From Thermohalobaculum sp963700775 (lineage in GTDB: Bacteria > Pseudomonadota > Alphaproteobacteria > Rhodobacterales > Rhodobacteraceae), in assembly GCA_963700775.1 (NCBI GenBank), contig CAVOYU010000010.1, forward strand, positions 110,753 to 174,752: a stretch of DNA of 64,000 nucleotides, given 5' to 3'. Position 1 is the stretch's first letter. Each line of letters begins with the position of its first letter. A model generated the notes under the pieces. It did not search any database and was not told the DNA's origin. It saw nothing but the letters and a program-made list of their open reading frames with translations. This document shows positions 33,553 through 42,995 of the stretch, one piece after another. The translations under genes and the position numbers were made by a program.

Positions 33553-34696
33553 TGAACAGGTGCTTCTTCACGTCCGGGTTCTCCTTCCGCCACATCACAT
33601 TGTCGAGGAAGTAGTGGTGGACATTGAAGAAGACGAAGAACATCACCACGAAGGTCGTCGGTCCGAAGACCTGCGTTTCCGAGGCGGCGGCCGCCAAAAG
33701 GAGTGGCGTCGCATGGAACCCGATAACGCCCAGGGTGGTGCCGATGACGATGAAGCGGATCAGCCGCCAGACGTGGCGCGGCAGCGAGATCGTCATCCCG
33801 GGCACCCCGAAGCTGGCGATGTCCGCCCCGACCTCGGCCCGGGCCTTGTTCAGCTGGTAGCGCCAGACGACCGCCAGGTACTGGATCGAATGGAACGTCG
33901 GCACCAGGAGGAACAGCACCGGATCGAGGTAGATCGCGTAGATCCACACATAGACTGACGTCACATACGCCAGAAGCCCATTGAAGGGCAGCCGCCAGCC
34001 GTTGCCGATTCCTTTCGCGACCACCGAGGCCAGCGCGATCAGGGTCGATGCGGATGCGAGGAACATGACCGCCGGAAGCGACCATTCCGGCAGCGGAATC
34101 GCATAGGCAGCCAGGCCCTGATAGGTGCTTTCCTCGGCAACCTGGTTGATGAACACCCAGCCGAGCAGCCAGATCATGTAGGCATTGAATTTCAGCCGGG
34201 CCTTCTCACGGTCGTCGAAGAAGCACCGCTTCAGGACGCACTCGACCATCAGGATCCCGTAGCCCTGCTTGACGTAGTGCCAGCCGACGGTCAGCGCCAG
34301 CAGGTTGGCGGTCACCCGGAACAGGTCCAGGCTTTGCAGGGCGAGGCAGGTCAGGAAGAAGGCGATCATCGACGCCGGCACCAAGACTCCCGAGACCAGA
34401 TACCGGAGCCGCAAGGCGGGCGGATAATCCTGGCTCAGAAGCTTGTCGCGAAACCGGCTGTAGAAGATCTGATAGGAATGCGCGAAATGCGGCTGGGTGA
34501 TCAGCTGCCCCGCCACGAACAACGCCACCGTGACGGCCGGCCTGATCTCCGCCGGCGCCAGCAGGATCACCGGGAAGATGATCAGCAGCGACCCTCCGCC
34601 GAGGCAGAGGAAGTCGATCATCGGGCCAAAGAGATGCATCCTCGCCGACGCCTTTGGCACGGCGCGGTCTTGCTCGATTACCGCTGCAGTCGTCAT
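33542..34696 (-). CDS. Polytopic membrane protein with conserved-looking histidine motifs, unrecognised
   Basis: 384 residues from ATG 34696 (a longer start at 34780 is possible). About eight to nine hydrophobic segments are visible, for example residues 25-47, 98-122, 172-186, 205-228 and 345-360. Histidines cluster next to membrane segments: H70/H73 in QPHFAHSYQIFY, H140 in VGWHYVKQGYG, H269 in FHSIQYL and H360/H361 in NVHHYFLDNVMW. This distribution recalls membrane di-metal oxygenases and hydroxylases, but I cannot assign it to a known family. It is convergent with the dehydrogenase; the promoter region upstream is AT-rich. Confidence 0.7.
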   Translation of the reverse strand: MTTAAVIEQDRAVPKASARMHLFGPMIDFLCLGGGSLLIIFPVILLAPAEIRPAVTVALFVAGQLITQPHFAHSYQIFYSRFRDKLLSQDYPPALRLRYLVSGVLVPASMIAFFLTCLALQSLDLFRVTANLLALTVGWHYVKQGYGILMVECVLKRCFFDDREKARLKFNAYMIWLLGWVFINQVAEESTYQGLAAYAIPLPEWSLPAVMFLASASTLIALASVVAKGIGNGWRLPFNGLLAYVTSVYVWIYAIYLDPVLFLLVPTFHSIQYLAVVWRYQLNKARAEVGADIASFGVPGMTISLPRHVWRLIRFIVIGTTLGVIGFHATPLLLAAAASETQVFGPTTFVVMFFVFFNVHHYFLDNVMWRKENPDVKKHLFTPA

Positions 34697-35056
34697 CGAT
34701 TCCGGTTCCCACTCCTTTGGCGCGCGCCTTTCCCAATGGCGCATCCCCAATGCTCCGCAACGGATGATACCACAGTGCAATTGGTTTATCTATATACCGA
34801 AACCCCTTGAACAGTTGAGATAATCTCTGAGACGCCTGATGCGTGCCGAAGCAACTCCCGATGGCAAGACCTCAACGGTGCGGTCGGGCAGGAGTCGCGT
34901 CCTTTCAGCGGCTTCGGCGTCGTTCTTCCGATGGCGCGCTCTGTGTTTGCCGGACCTGCCCATCAGGCACCATCTCGGTCCCGTCGCTGATGATGTTGCG
35001 TGGCACTGCGGGCTGGTTTAGCGTCGGCGCGCAAACTGGGGTCCGGGTATCTTGCC
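34697..35056. other. 360-nt divergent intergenic region
   Basis: Lies between the divergent membrane-protein and acyl-CoA ligase genes. Positions 34760-34830 are AT-rich (TTGGTTTATCTATATACC and GTTGAGATAATC are promoter-like patches) and probably carry promoters for one or both genes. I see no gene, repeat or RNA motif. Confidence 0.4.
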
Positions 35057-36697
35057 ATGAACGAGGTCACACGGGCGGGCGACTGGGACGCGCTCTGCGG
35101 CGCGTTCCACTGGCGGATACCGGCGCGCTACAACATCGCCTGGGACATGTGCGAGAAATGGGCGGTGGCCGAGCCGGATCGGCTGGCGTTGGTCTATCTG
35201 AGGCCCGACTGGGAGATCCGGAACTACAGCTACGCCCAGCTCTCGCGCGCCTCGAACCGCTTCGCCAACGCGCTCGTCGAGCACGGGGTCAAGCGCGGTG
35301 ACCGGGTGGCGGTGCTGCTTCCGCAGGTGCCGGAGACGATCCTCGCCCACCTCGCCATCTACAAGCTCGGCGCCATCGCGCTGCCGCTCTTCACGCTCTT
35401 TGGTGAGGAGGGGTTGGAGTACCGGCTTTCGAACTCGGGCTCGAAGGCGCTGGTGACCGACGAGGCGAACCTGCCGAAAATCACGGCGATCCGCGAGCGG
35501 TTGCCGGCGCTCGGGACCGTGTTCTCGATCGACCGGCCGGGACCAGGGACGTGGGGCTTCTGGCAGGAGCTCGGCAAGGCGCAGGACGGGTTCGAGATGG
35601 CCGATACGAGGCCAGATGACCCGGCCTTCATCTGCTACACCTCGGGCACCACCGGCCCGCCCAAGGGAGCGCTGCACGGGCACCGTGTGCTGCTCGGCCA
35701 CCTGCCGGGCGTGCAGGTGACCCACGAGTTCTTCCCGCAGCCCGGCGACCGGATGTGGACCCCCGCCGACTGGGCCTGGATGGGCGGTCTCTGCAATGTC
35801 GCCATGCCCAGCTTGCGCTTCGGCGTTCCGCTGGTCGCGCACCGGATGGAAAAGTTCGACCCGGAGAAGGCCTTCGAGCTAATGGGCCGGATGGAGGTGC
35901 GAAACACCTTCCTGCCGCCGACCGCGCTGAAGCTGATGCGCGGGGTGGCGCGGCCGGAGCGCTTCGACGTCAGGCTCCGCTCTGTCGGCTCGGGCGGCGA
36001 GAGCCTGGGCGCCGGAGTGCTGGAATGGGGCAAGGTGGCGCTGGGGCTGACCATCAACGAGTTCTATGGCCAGACCGAGTGCAACCTCGTCGTCGGCAAC
36101 TGCGCCTCGATCATGGACGTGCGGCCGGGCTCGATGGGCAAGGCCTTCCCCGGCTCGGACGTCGTCGTCCTCGACAGCGAGGGCAACCTGCTGCCGCCCG
36201 GTCAGGCCGGCGAGATCGCGGTGCGGCGCGGCGACGCGGCGATGTTCCTCGAATACTGGGACAGCCCGGAGAAGACCGCCGAGAAATTCTCGGGCGACTG
36301 GATGCGCACCGGCGACGAGGGTGTGATGGACGCCGAGGGCTATTTCTGGTTCGCCTCGCGCACCGACGACGTGATCACCTCATCGGGCTACCGGATCGGA
36401 CCGAGCGAGATCGAGAATTGCCTTACCGGGCACCCGGCCGTGGCCATGGCCGCCTGCGTCGGCATCCCCGATCCCGTGCGCACCGAGATCGTGAAGGCCT
36501 ATGTCACGCTGGCCCCCGGCACGACCGGCTCCGAGGCGCTGGCGTCCGAGCTGATCGCCCATGTGCGCACGCGGCTCAGCCCGCATGTGGCGCCGCGCCG
36601 CGTCGAGTTCATCGACCGGATGCCGGTGACCGCAACCGGCAAGATCATGCGGCGCGAGCTCAGGGCACGCGACCTGGCGCGGGAGGAAACGGAATGA
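35057..36697 (+). CDS. AMP-dependent acyl-CoA synthetase
   Basis: A 546-residue ANL-superfamily ligase activating a carboxylic acid to its CoA thioester via an acyl-adenylate. The ATP loop is CYTSGTTGPPKGALHGH, followed by EFYGQTECNLVVGN, DWMRTGDEGVMDAEGYF, DDVITSSGYRIGPSEIE, and the C-terminal catalytic Lys in VTATGKIMRRELR. The pattern is closest to medium-chain/AcsM-like ligases. ATG 35057 gives a normal N terminus. Its stop overlaps the next ATG by 4 nt. Confidence 0.92.
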   Translation: MNEVTRAGDWDALCGAFHWRIPARYNIAWDMCEKWAVAEPDRLALVYLRPDWEIRNYSYAQLSRASNRFANALVEHGVKRGDRVAVLLPQVPETILAHLAIYKLGAIALPLFTLFGEEGLEYRLSNSGSKALVTDEANLPKITAIRERLPALGTVFSIDRPGPGTWGFWQELGKAQDGFEMADTRPDDPAFICYTSGTTGPPKGALHGHRVLLGHLPGVQVTHEFFPQPGDRMWTPADWAWMGGLCNVAMPSLRFGVPLVAHRMEKFDPEKAFELMGRMEVRNTFLPPTALKLMRGVARPERFDVRLRSVGSGGESLGAGVLEWGKVALGLTINEFYGQTECNLVVGNCASIMDVRPGSMGKAFPGSDVVVLDSEGNLLPPGQAGEIAVRRGDAAMFLEYWDSPEKTAEKFSGDWMRTGDEGVMDAEGYFWFASRTDDVITSSGYRIGPSEIENCLTGHPAVAMAACVGIPDPVRTEIVKAYVTLAPGTTGSEALASELIAHVRTRLSPHVAPRRVEFIDRMPVTATGKIMRRELRARDLAREETE

Positions 36698-37086
36698 AGC
36701 TGGAAGGGGGTTGCCTCTGCGGCGCGTTGCGCTACGCCTTCGAGGGCACGCCCGGCGCCGCCGGCTGGTGCCATTGCCGGATGTGCCAGCGCTCCTCCGG
36801 AGCGCCGGCGCAGGCCTATGTGCAGCTTTGCGCCGCAGGCTTCCGCTATGTGGCCGGGGAGCCCGCCGTCTACCGGTCCTCCGAACACGGCGAGCGCCGC
36901 TTCTGCGCTGTCTGCGGCAGCCAGATCGAGTTCCGAGACGGCCGGGAGGCCGGCTTCGTGTCGCTCAACAGCGGCACTCTCGACGATCCCTCAGCAACGC
37001 CGCCCGACCGCCATATCTGGGCTTCGAGCGAGCTGCCCTGGTTCGGCGACGCCCCGCGCCTGCCGCGGTTCGCCGAGGACGGGTAG
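36694..37086 (+). CDS. GFA (glutathione-dependent formaldehyde-activating-like) family protein
   Basis: A 130-residue zinc-binding protein of the GFA/CENP-V family. Its cysteine motifs are GGCLCGALRY, GWCHCRMCQRSSG and FCAVCGSQIEF, in family order. The start overlaps the ligase stop (ATGA) after a GGAGGAAA site, so the two are translationally coupled. Family members bind S-hydroxymethylglutathione or have unknown functions; the specific role here is unknown. Confidence 0.9.
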   Translation: MKLEGGCLCGALRYAFEGTPGAAGWCHCRMCQRSSGAPAQAYVQLCAAGFRYVAGEPAVYRSSEHGERRFCAVCGSQIEFRDGREAGFVSLNSGTLDDPSATPPDRHIWASSELPWFGDAPRLPRFAEDG

Positions 37087-37228
37087 GGCGAACGTCGGAG
37101 AACAACCGCCCGCGGCCGCGGCAGGGAAATTCACGGCCTCTTGCTCGACTCCCGTATCAGGAAATTGTGCCAACCGCCTGCCTGCGCTATACTGTCCCCC
37201 AAGGGCGCATTGGATTGGAGGGGGACCT

Positions 37229-37819
37229 ATGCGGGGGATGAGACTTCGGCTTGCCGTGCTGGCGCTGGCCGGCCTGGCAGTATCAGGCTGCATGCAAGGG
37301 ACGGCTTCAGAGCCGGAAAAGCTGGCCTACACGGTTGCCAGCGCCGAGAACGAATACGAGATCCGCAACTATGGCGCCCAGGCGGTGGCGCAGTATACCG
37401 CGCGCGGCAATTACGGCCGTTCGGTCGAGGAAGGCTACATCAAGCTCGAGCGTTACTTCCTCGGCGAGAACGTAGTGCCCGAGGCGATGCCGATGACCGT
37501 ACCGGTCATGGTGCGCGACGATCAGTCCGGCGGCTGGACGACCATCTTCATGCTGCCGGCCGAGTACCGCGCCGAGAGCGCGCCCGAGCCGACCGACCGG
37601 CGCGTGCGCGTCGTCGAGCTGCCGCCGCGCAAGGTCGCCGCGATCCGCTTTCCGGGCAAGCTCAACGAGACGGTGATGCGCGAGCAGGCCGCCAAGCTCG
37701 ACTTCTGGCTGGCGTCCCGCGGCATTTCGCACAAGGGCGACTACACCCTGGCGAACTACGCCGCGGCTTGGGTTCCCTCGGCCTGGCGCGAGAACGAGGT
37801 CATCGTCACCCTGAACTGA
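37229..37819 (+). CDS. SOUL heme-binding family lipoprotein
   Basis: A 196-residue exported protein. Residues 1-22 are a lipoprotein signal with lipobox AVSGC (LAVLALAGLAVSGC), so it is probably anchored to a periplasmic membrane leaflet. The rest is a SOUL/HEBP domain: EYEIRNYGAQAVAQYTARG, MPMTVPVMVRDD, PRKVAAIRFPGKLNE and YTLANYAAAWVPSAWRENEV. SOUL proteins bind heme or tetrapyrroles. A strong GGAGGGGG site lies 5 nt upstream of ATG 37229. Confidence 0.9.
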   Translation: MRGMRLRLAVLALAGLAVSGCMQGTASEPEKLAYTVASAENEYEIRNYGAQAVAQYTARGNYGRSVEEGYIKLERYFLGENVVPEAMPMTVPVMVRDDQSGGWTTIFMLPAEYRAESAPEPTDRRVRVVELPPRKVAAIRFPGKLNETVMREQAAKLDFWLASRGISHKGDYTLANYAAAWVPSAWRENEVIVTLN

Positions 37820-37851
37820 GGGCGGCGGCGCACGGACCCGAGCGATGAACT

Positions 37852-37867
37852 CCGGGCCTAGGCCCGG
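37852..37867. terminator. 16-bp perfect palindrome between convergent genes
   Basis: CCGGGCCTAGGCCCGG lies between the SOUL gene and the minus-strand lipoprotein gene. Folded, it gives a 6-bp GC stem with a CTAG loop; a bidirectional terminator is the simplest reading. Confidence 0.45.
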
Positions 37868-37898
37868 TGTTCTGGCTTGCTGTAAAGATGCTGCCGGT

Positions 37899-38444
37899 TC
37901 AGCTTCCGGGCGTCGTGAATGCCTGTGCAAACCGCACGGGCCTCGGCGGCGGCAGCGGAGGCATGCCCTTGCGCTTCAGCTCCACATGGAGATTGCCCAG
38001 GAGGCCGCTGCGCTCGCCGATCATCCTGTGCCCATCAACGATGCGGTAGCTGATCCGCTCGGTGCCGTAGGCGAAGCGCAGGTTGCCCTTGTCGTCGATA
38101 TGACCGACGCGGCGAAAGGCCGTCGCCGGCTGCGCCCAGGGCTCGTAGGGGGCGTGCATCTCGACAAACTCGACGCGGCCGTCCTTCTCGATCTTGTTGA
38201 TCAGCAGCGAATGGCACCAGACGTCGTTCCAGGCCCCTTCGCCCCAGGAGCCGAGGAACATCCGGTACTCGTCTGGCACGTCCTCCGACGGCCGCACGAT
38301 ACTGACGTCGGTGAAGAGGTCGACCGTATAGCAGCCGTCGTCATTCACCGGAGCAACGGTCGCGGTCTCGACCTTTTCCTTCTTACCCAGGCCAAGGCAC
38401 CCGGAAACAAGCACGCAAGCAACCAAGAGCAGAATACTCCGCAT
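37899..38444 (-). CDS. Hypothetical lipoprotein
   Basis: A 181-residue protein with a lipoprotein signal (MRSILLLVACVLVSGC, lipobox VSGC). The mature part has no domain I recognise; it contains several Cys and Trp residues (GSWGEGAWNDVWCHSLL) and ends in a Pro-rich stretch. It follows glmS on the same strand by 49 nt and could share its transcript. Full open frame, with no sign of disruption. Confidence 0.75.
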   Translation of the reverse strand: MRSILLLVACVLVSGCLGLGKKEKVETATVAPVNDDGCYTVDLFTDVSIVRPSEDVPDEYRMFLGSWGEGAWNDVWCHSLLINKIEKDGRVEFVEMHAPYEPWAQPATAFRRVGHIDDKGNLRFAYGTERISYRIVDGHRMIGERSGLLGNLHVELKRKGMPPLPPPRPVRFAQAFTTPGS

Positions 38445-38493
38445 GGTTGAACCTTTCTCGTCCGACTAAATCCCCCCGTGTGTCCAGCGCAAT

Positions 38494-40317
38494 CTACTCC
38501 ACTGTAACTGATTTGGCGAGATTTCTTGGTTGGTCGACATCGGTGCCCTTGGCTACACCCGTATGATACGCCAGAAGCTGGGCCGGCACCGAGTAAAGTA
38601 TGGGCGCCGCGAGCTGCGAGCAGGCGGGCATCCGCAGGGTTTTCCAGGCCCCTTCGCCGCCTGCCGCCGCACCCTCCCGGTCGGTGACCAGCACCACGCG
38701 TCCGGCGCGGGCCATCACTTCCTGCATGTTGGACACGGTCTTCTCGAACAGCTCGTCCTTCGGCGCGATCACCACCACCGGGACATCCTCGTCGATCAGC
38801 GCGATCGGACCGTGCTTGAGCTCGCCCGAGGCATAGCCCTCGGCGTGGATATAGCTGATCTCCTTGACCTTGAGCGCCCCCTCGAGGGCGATCGGAAACA
38901 TCTGGCCGCGGCCGAAGAACAGCACGTCCCGCGCATTGGCGAGATCATGCGCGACCGCGGCGATCGCGGCCTCCTCGGCCAAGGCATCGGCGACCAGGCG
39001 CGGCAGCTCAAGCAACCCGTGGATCAACTCGCGCTCGCGTCCCGCGTCGATCCGCCCGCGTTGCCGGGCGGCGAGGATCGCCGTGCAGGCGAGCGTCAGC
39101 AGCTGGCAGGTGAAGGCCTTTGTCGAGGCGACACCGATCTCGCGCCCCGCGAGCGTCGGCAGCACCAGGTCGACCTCGCGGGCAATCGCGCTTTCGGGCA
39201 CGTTGATCAGGCCGACGGTGGTCTTGACCCGTCCCGAGACGGTGCGGAGCGCCCCCAGCGTGTCGGCCGTCTCGCCCGACTGGCTGATGAGGATCGCCGC
39301 CTCGGTTCCGGCCAGCGGCGGTTCGCGGTAGCGGTACTCCGAGGCGATGTCGACCTCGACCGGAATCCCGGCGAGCTGTTCGAACCAGTATTTCGCCACC
39401 ATCCCAGCATAGGCGGCGGTGCCACAGCCGATCAGCAGCAGCCGGCTGAACCCCGCCCAGTCCAGCGCCTCGGCCGGCGAGCTGATCCGAGAGCGGTCGG
39501 CGGCCACATAGCGCGACAGCACGTGGTTCAGTACCGTCGGCTGCTCGTGGATCTCCTTCAGCATGAAGTGACGGTGGCTGCCCTTGTCCGCGAGGGTCGA
39601 GTCCACCGAAACCGTGCGCAACCGCCGCTCGACACTGTTGCCGTCCCGATCGAAGATCCGCGCACCCGAGCGGGTCACCACCGCCCAGTCTCCGTCTTCC
39701 AGATAGGTGATCCGTGGCGTCATCGGCGACAGCGCCAGCGCGTCCGAGCCCACGAACATCTCGTCCTCGCCCCAGCCGATCGCCAGCGGCGAGCCGTCGC
39801 GCGCGGCGATCATCAGGTTCGGCTCGTCCTTGAACAGGAACGCCAGCGCGAAGGCGCCCTCAAGCTTTGGCAGTGTGGCCGCCACCGCCTCGGCCGGCGC
39901 GCGGCCCTGCACCATCTCGCGGGCAACGAGCTGGGCCACGACCTCGGTGTCAGTCTCGGTCTCGCAGGCGATGCCGCTGGCCTCGAGCTCGGCCCGCAAC
40001 TCGCGGAAGTTCTCGATGATGCCATTATGGACTACATGCACCGGCCCCGCCGCGTGGGGATGGGCGTTGGCGACGTTCGGCGCCCCGTGGGTCGCCCAGC
40101 GGATATGGCCGATCCCCGCGGTGCCCGCGGCGGGATCCTGGGACACCAGCTTGATCAACTCGCCGAGCTTGCCAACCGCCCGGCGCCGGATCGGCAGACC
40201 GTTCTGCAGCGTTGTCAGCCCGGCGCTGTCATAGCCGCGATACTCGAGCCGCTTCAGCGCGTCGAGGATGCGTGGCGCCGCTTCGAGCTGGCCAAGGACA
40301 CCGATGATTCCGCACAT
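38494..40317 (-). CDS. glmS: Glutamine-fructose-6-phosphate aminotransferase (isomerising)
   Basis: A 607-residue enzyme making glucosamine-6-phosphate from fructose-6-phosphate and glutamine. The N-terminal glutaminase begins MCGIIGVLGQ with Cys2 as nucleophile, and YRGYDSAGL is the family signature. Two SIS isomerase domains follow (SQSGETADTLGALR; GRGQMFPIALEGALKVKEIS), ending in the conserved KSVTVE tail. It lies 53 nt downstream of glmU, giving a UDP-GlcNAc supply operon for cell-wall and surface polysaccharide synthesis. Confidence 0.97.
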   Translation of the reverse strand: MCGIIGVLGQLEAAPRILDALKRLEYRGYDSAGLTTLQNGLPIRRRAVGKLGELIKLVSQDPAAGTAGIGHIRWATHGAPNVANAHPHAAGPVHVVHNGIIENFRELRAELEASGIACETETDTEVVAQLVAREMVQGRAPAEAVAATLPKLEGAFALAFLFKDEPNLMIAARDGSPLAIGWGEDEMFVGSDALALSPMTPRITYLEDGDWAVVTRSGARIFDRDGNSVERRLRTVSVDSTLADKGSHRHFMLKEIHEQPTVLNHVLSRYVAADRSRISSPAEALDWAGFSRLLLIGCGTAAYAGMVAKYWFEQLAGIPVEVDIASEYRYREPPLAGTEAAILISQSGETADTLGALRTVSGRVKTTVGLINVPESAIAREVDLVLPTLAGREIGVASTKAFTCQLLTLACTAILAARQRGRIDAGRERELIHGLLELPRLVADALAEEAAIAAVAHDLANARDVLFFGRGQMFPIALEGALKVKEISYIHAEGYASGELKHGPIALIDEDVPVVVIAPKDELFEKTVSNMQEVMARAGRVVLVTDREGAAAGGEGAWKTLRMPACSQLAAPILYSVPAQLLAYHTGVAKGTDVDQPRNLAKSVTVE

Positions 40318-40370
40318 GACCCGTTCTCCCGCCCGTTCACATTCCCGCCCGCATCTCCCGCCCGATCCGG

Positions 40371-41747
40371 TCAGTCCTTCGTCTTGGCGGTCTGCGCCTT
40401 CAGTCGCTGCCGGAGGCGCGAGGCGACGCCCTCGCGGTTGGTCTGTGGTGTCCGCGACAGGGCCAGCGCATCCGCCGGCACGTCCCTGGTCACCACCGTC
40501 CCGGTGCCGACATAGGCGCCGGCGCCGACGCTCACCGGCGCGACCAGCGAGGTGTGGACCCCGATGAAGGCGCCGTCGCCGATCTCGGTCCGGTGCTTGG
40601 CGAAGCCGTCATAGTTGCAGGTCACCGTCCCGGCGCCAAGGTTGGCCTTCGCGCCCACGGTCGCATCGCCCACATAGGACAGATGGCTCGCCTTGGCCCC
40701 GGCCTCGAAGCGGGCGTTCTTCACCTCGACGAAGTTGCCGATCTTGGCGCCGGGGCCGATGTCCGCGCCGGGCCGCAGCCGGGCGAAGGGGCCAATCACC
40801 GCCCCCGGGCCGATGCGGCAGCGTTCGAAATGGCAGAAACCGAGTATCTTTGCCCCGTCGGCGATCTCGACCCCCGGCAGGCAGACCACGTTCGGTCCGA
40901 TGGTCACGTCCCGGCCGACCTTCGTGTCCCAGGCCAGAAATACGGTCTCGGGCGCGGTGAGGGTGGCGCCGCCCAGCATCGCGGCGCGGCGGGCGCCTGC
41001 CTGGAAGGCGGCCTCGGCCTCGGTGAGCTGCACCCGGTCGTTGATCCCCCGCGTCTCCGCCTCGGCGCAGCGGACGACCCGGGCGCTCAACCCGCGGGCG
41101 CGGGCAAGCCCGACCGCATCGGTGAGATAGTACTCGCCCTTGGCGTTGTCGTTTCCGATCTCCGCCAGAAGGCCCGACAGAGCCGCCCGATCCGCCGCCA
41201 GAACGCCCGAATTGCAGAGTCTGATCTCCAGCTCCTCTGCGCTGGCATCCCGCGCCTCGACGATCCGTTCCAGCGCGTCGGCGGGCCCGGTCACCATGCG
41301 GCCATAGCCGCCCGGCTCCGCCGCCTCGAAGCCGAGCGCGACCAGATCGGCCCCGCACGCCCGGGCCGCCTTCATCCGGCCCAGGGTCCCGGCCGAGATG
41401 AAAGGCGTATCGCCGAACAGAACGAACACGTCGCCCTCGAACCCCGCCAGCGCCGCCTCCGCCATCCTGACCGCGTGGCCGGTACCGAGCGGCTCGGCCT
41501 GGACGCATACGGATACACTGGGCGCGACCTCGCGCGCCGCCGACGCCACTGCATCGGCGCCCGGGCCAACGACCACGGCGAGTCGTTCCGGCGCGAGCGA
41601 CAGCGCGGCCCGCATCGCGTGATGGAGCATCGGCGCGCCGCCGACCGGGTGCAGGACCTTCGGCAGGTCCGAGCACATCCGGATTCCCCTTCCGGCGGCG
41701 AGGATGACCGCGGCGTTCGGCCGCGCATGGGTGTTCGTGCCTGTCAT
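40371..41747 (-). CDS. glmU: Bifunctional GlmU: GlcN-1-P acetyltransferase / GlcNAc-1-P uridylyltransferase
   Basis: A 458-residue protein. The N-terminal pyrophosphorylase domain has VILAAGRGIRMCSDLPKVLH; the C-terminal left-handed beta-helix acetyltransferase has IGPFARLRPGADIGPGAKIG and LSYVGDATVGAKANLGAGT, with the catalytic His region HRTEIGDGAFIG. It produces UDP-GlcNAc, the precursor of peptidoglycan, LPS and surface glycans. It is divergent from the phosphatase gene at 41918 and upstream of glmS in the same operon. Confidence 0.97.
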   Translation of the reverse strand: MTGTNTHARPNAAVILAAGRGIRMCSDLPKVLHPVGGAPMLHHAMRAALSLAPERLAVVVGPGADAVASAAREVAPSVSVCVQAEPLGTGHAVRMAEAALAGFEGDVFVLFGDTPFISAGTLGRMKAARACGADLVALGFEAAEPGGYGRMVTGPADALERIVEARDASAEELEIRLCNSGVLAADRAALSGLLAEIGNDNAKGEYYLTDAVGLARARGLSARVVRCAEAETRGINDRVQLTEAEAAFQAGARRAAMLGGATLTAPETVFLAWDTKVGRDVTIGPNVVCLPGVEIADGAKILGFCHFERCRIGPGAVIGPFARLRPGADIGPGAKIGNFVEVKNARFEAGAKASHLSYVGDATVGAKANLGAGTVTCNYDGFAKHRTEIGDGAFIGVHTSLVAPVSVGAGAYVGTGTVVTRDVPADALALSRTPQTNREGVASRLRQRLKAQTAKTKD

Positions 41748-41917
41748 GCCTGCCCTATATCGAGCGCAGGCCGCGAGAAAAAGAGCGACCTGCCCCAGAA
41801 TCTGTCTCCGCAGATCGTTTGCAAGCTGTTAACGAGGGGCCGCGGCCAAAAAAATCTGGCACCCGGACATCCGGGGCCGCCGAGGCGGCCGCGGAAACCC
41901 GGAGGATATGCGCGGGC

Positions 41918-42610
41918 ATGCGGGGTGCGATCTTCGATCTTGACGGCACACTGGCCGATACCGCCGCCGACCTGCTGGCGGCGGCGAACGACGTGCTGGC
42001 GCCCCAGGGCCTGCCGCTGCTCGAGCTTTCCCGCGACCGCGCCTATGCCGGGCGCGGAGGCCGCTCGATGATCCGCCGATCCCTGTCCTTCGCCGGCACG
42101 CCGCCGGACGCGGTCGAAGCCGATGCGGTCGCCGATGCGCTCTATCCGGGCCTGATCCGCGCCTACGAGGCGCGGCTGCACCAGCACACCTGCCTCTATG
42201 ACGGCGTCCCGGCCTGTCTCGATGCCCTCGCCGCGGCGGGCTGGAAGCTCGGCGTCTGCACCAACAAGCCGGAGCGGCTGGCGGTCGACCTGCTGCGGAG
42301 CCTCGGCGTGCTCGACCGCTTCGGCGCGGTGCTGGGGGCCGACACCCTCCCCGTGCGCAAGCCCGACCCGGCCCATCTGGCCGAGACCGCGCGCCGCGCC
42401 GGCGCCCGACCCGACCGCTGCGTCATGCTGGGCGACACCCTGACCGACCTCGAGACCGCGCGGGCAGCGGGCGTACCCTGCGTCCTGGTCAGCTTCGGCT
42501 TCGCCGCCGAACCCCTCGACGAGCTGGCTCCCGAGGCGGTCGTCCACCATTTCGACGAGGTCCACCCACTGCTCGAACGCCTCTGCCCCGGCCGCGCCGA
42601 AACCGCTTGA
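41918..42610 (+). CDS. HAD hydrolase, phosphoglycolate phosphatase-like
   Basis: A 230-residue HAD phosphatase. Motif I is AIFDLDGTLADTAADLL at residue 4, motif II is GVCTNKPERLA, and motif III/IV is VRKPDPAHLAE then MLGDTLTDLETARAAG. This is the pattern of Gph, which removes phosphate from 2-phosphoglycolate. ATG 41918 directly precedes the motif; the open frame extends 33 codons upstream without a ribosome site, whereas GGAGGA lies 11 nt before 41918. Confidence 0.87.
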   Translation: MRGAIFDLDGTLADTAADLLAAANDVLAPQGLPLLELSRDRAYAGRGGRSMIRRSLSFAGTPPDAVEADAVADALYPGLIRAYEARLHQHTCLYDGVPACLDALAAAGWKLGVCTNKPERLAVDLLRSLGVLDRFGAVLGADTLPVRKPDPAHLAETARRAGARPDRCVMLGDTLTDLETARAAGVPCVLVSFGFAAEPLDELAPEAVVHHFDEVHPLLERLCPGRAETA

Positions 42611-42648
42611 CGCTCGCGCCGGCACCCGCGTATAGCAGGCGCCGCAGT

Positions 42649-42724
42649 GGGCGGTTAGCTCAGTTGGTAGAGCACAGTGTTCACATCGCTGGGGTCACTG
42701 GTTCGAGCCCAGTACCGCCCACCA
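42649..42724 (+). tRNA. tRNA-Val (anticodon CAC)
   Basis: A complete 76-nt cloverleaf. Acceptor GGGCGGT pairs with ACCGCCC; the D arm is GCTC-AGTTGGTA-GAGC; the anticodon arm CAGTG-TTCACAT-CGCTG gives anticodon CAC; the T arm ACTGG-TTCGAGC-CCAGT is standard. The discriminator is A, and the 3' CCA (42722-42724) is encoded. It reads GTG codons. The phage-derived segment begins about 270 nt downstream. Confidence 0.96.
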
Positions 42725-42995
42725 CGCAGTCCCTCAGATCCGGCGCTTTTCCCGTGACTACGAATGTCGTCGATATTTCGGGGGGTTAGCAGGCAGCTGA
42801 GCCGCCGAATTTCGATTTTCCGGGGTCGCGAGACGGGAATTCCGGCCAGGACACGGTCATTTGCTCAGTTCGGCATTTTCCGTGACCCCACCCGGTCGAC
42901 GCACCGATCGATGACGCTCGAATGGGTACGACGGTGCGCTCGCACCGCCGCAGCATGCTAATGTCGATTGGAAGCTCTTGCCGCGCTCAGCCGGC
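42725..42995. other. Gap between tRNA-Val and recombinase
   Basis: About 270 nt with no gene. It contains small hairpins (for example CGGTGC-GCTC-GCACCG near 42933-42948) and AT-rich patches. I looked for a repeat of the tRNA 3' end as an attachment site and did not find one by eye within the element. Confidence 0.4.

Noticed and set aside
38530..40515. Long plus-strand open frame of 661 codons
   Set aside because: Antisense to glmS; no recognisable motifs.
42649..42995. tRNA-Val as attachment site for the neighbouring element
   Set aside because: No repeat of the tRNA 3' end was found downstream by eye, and large serine recombinases usually do not target tRNA genes.
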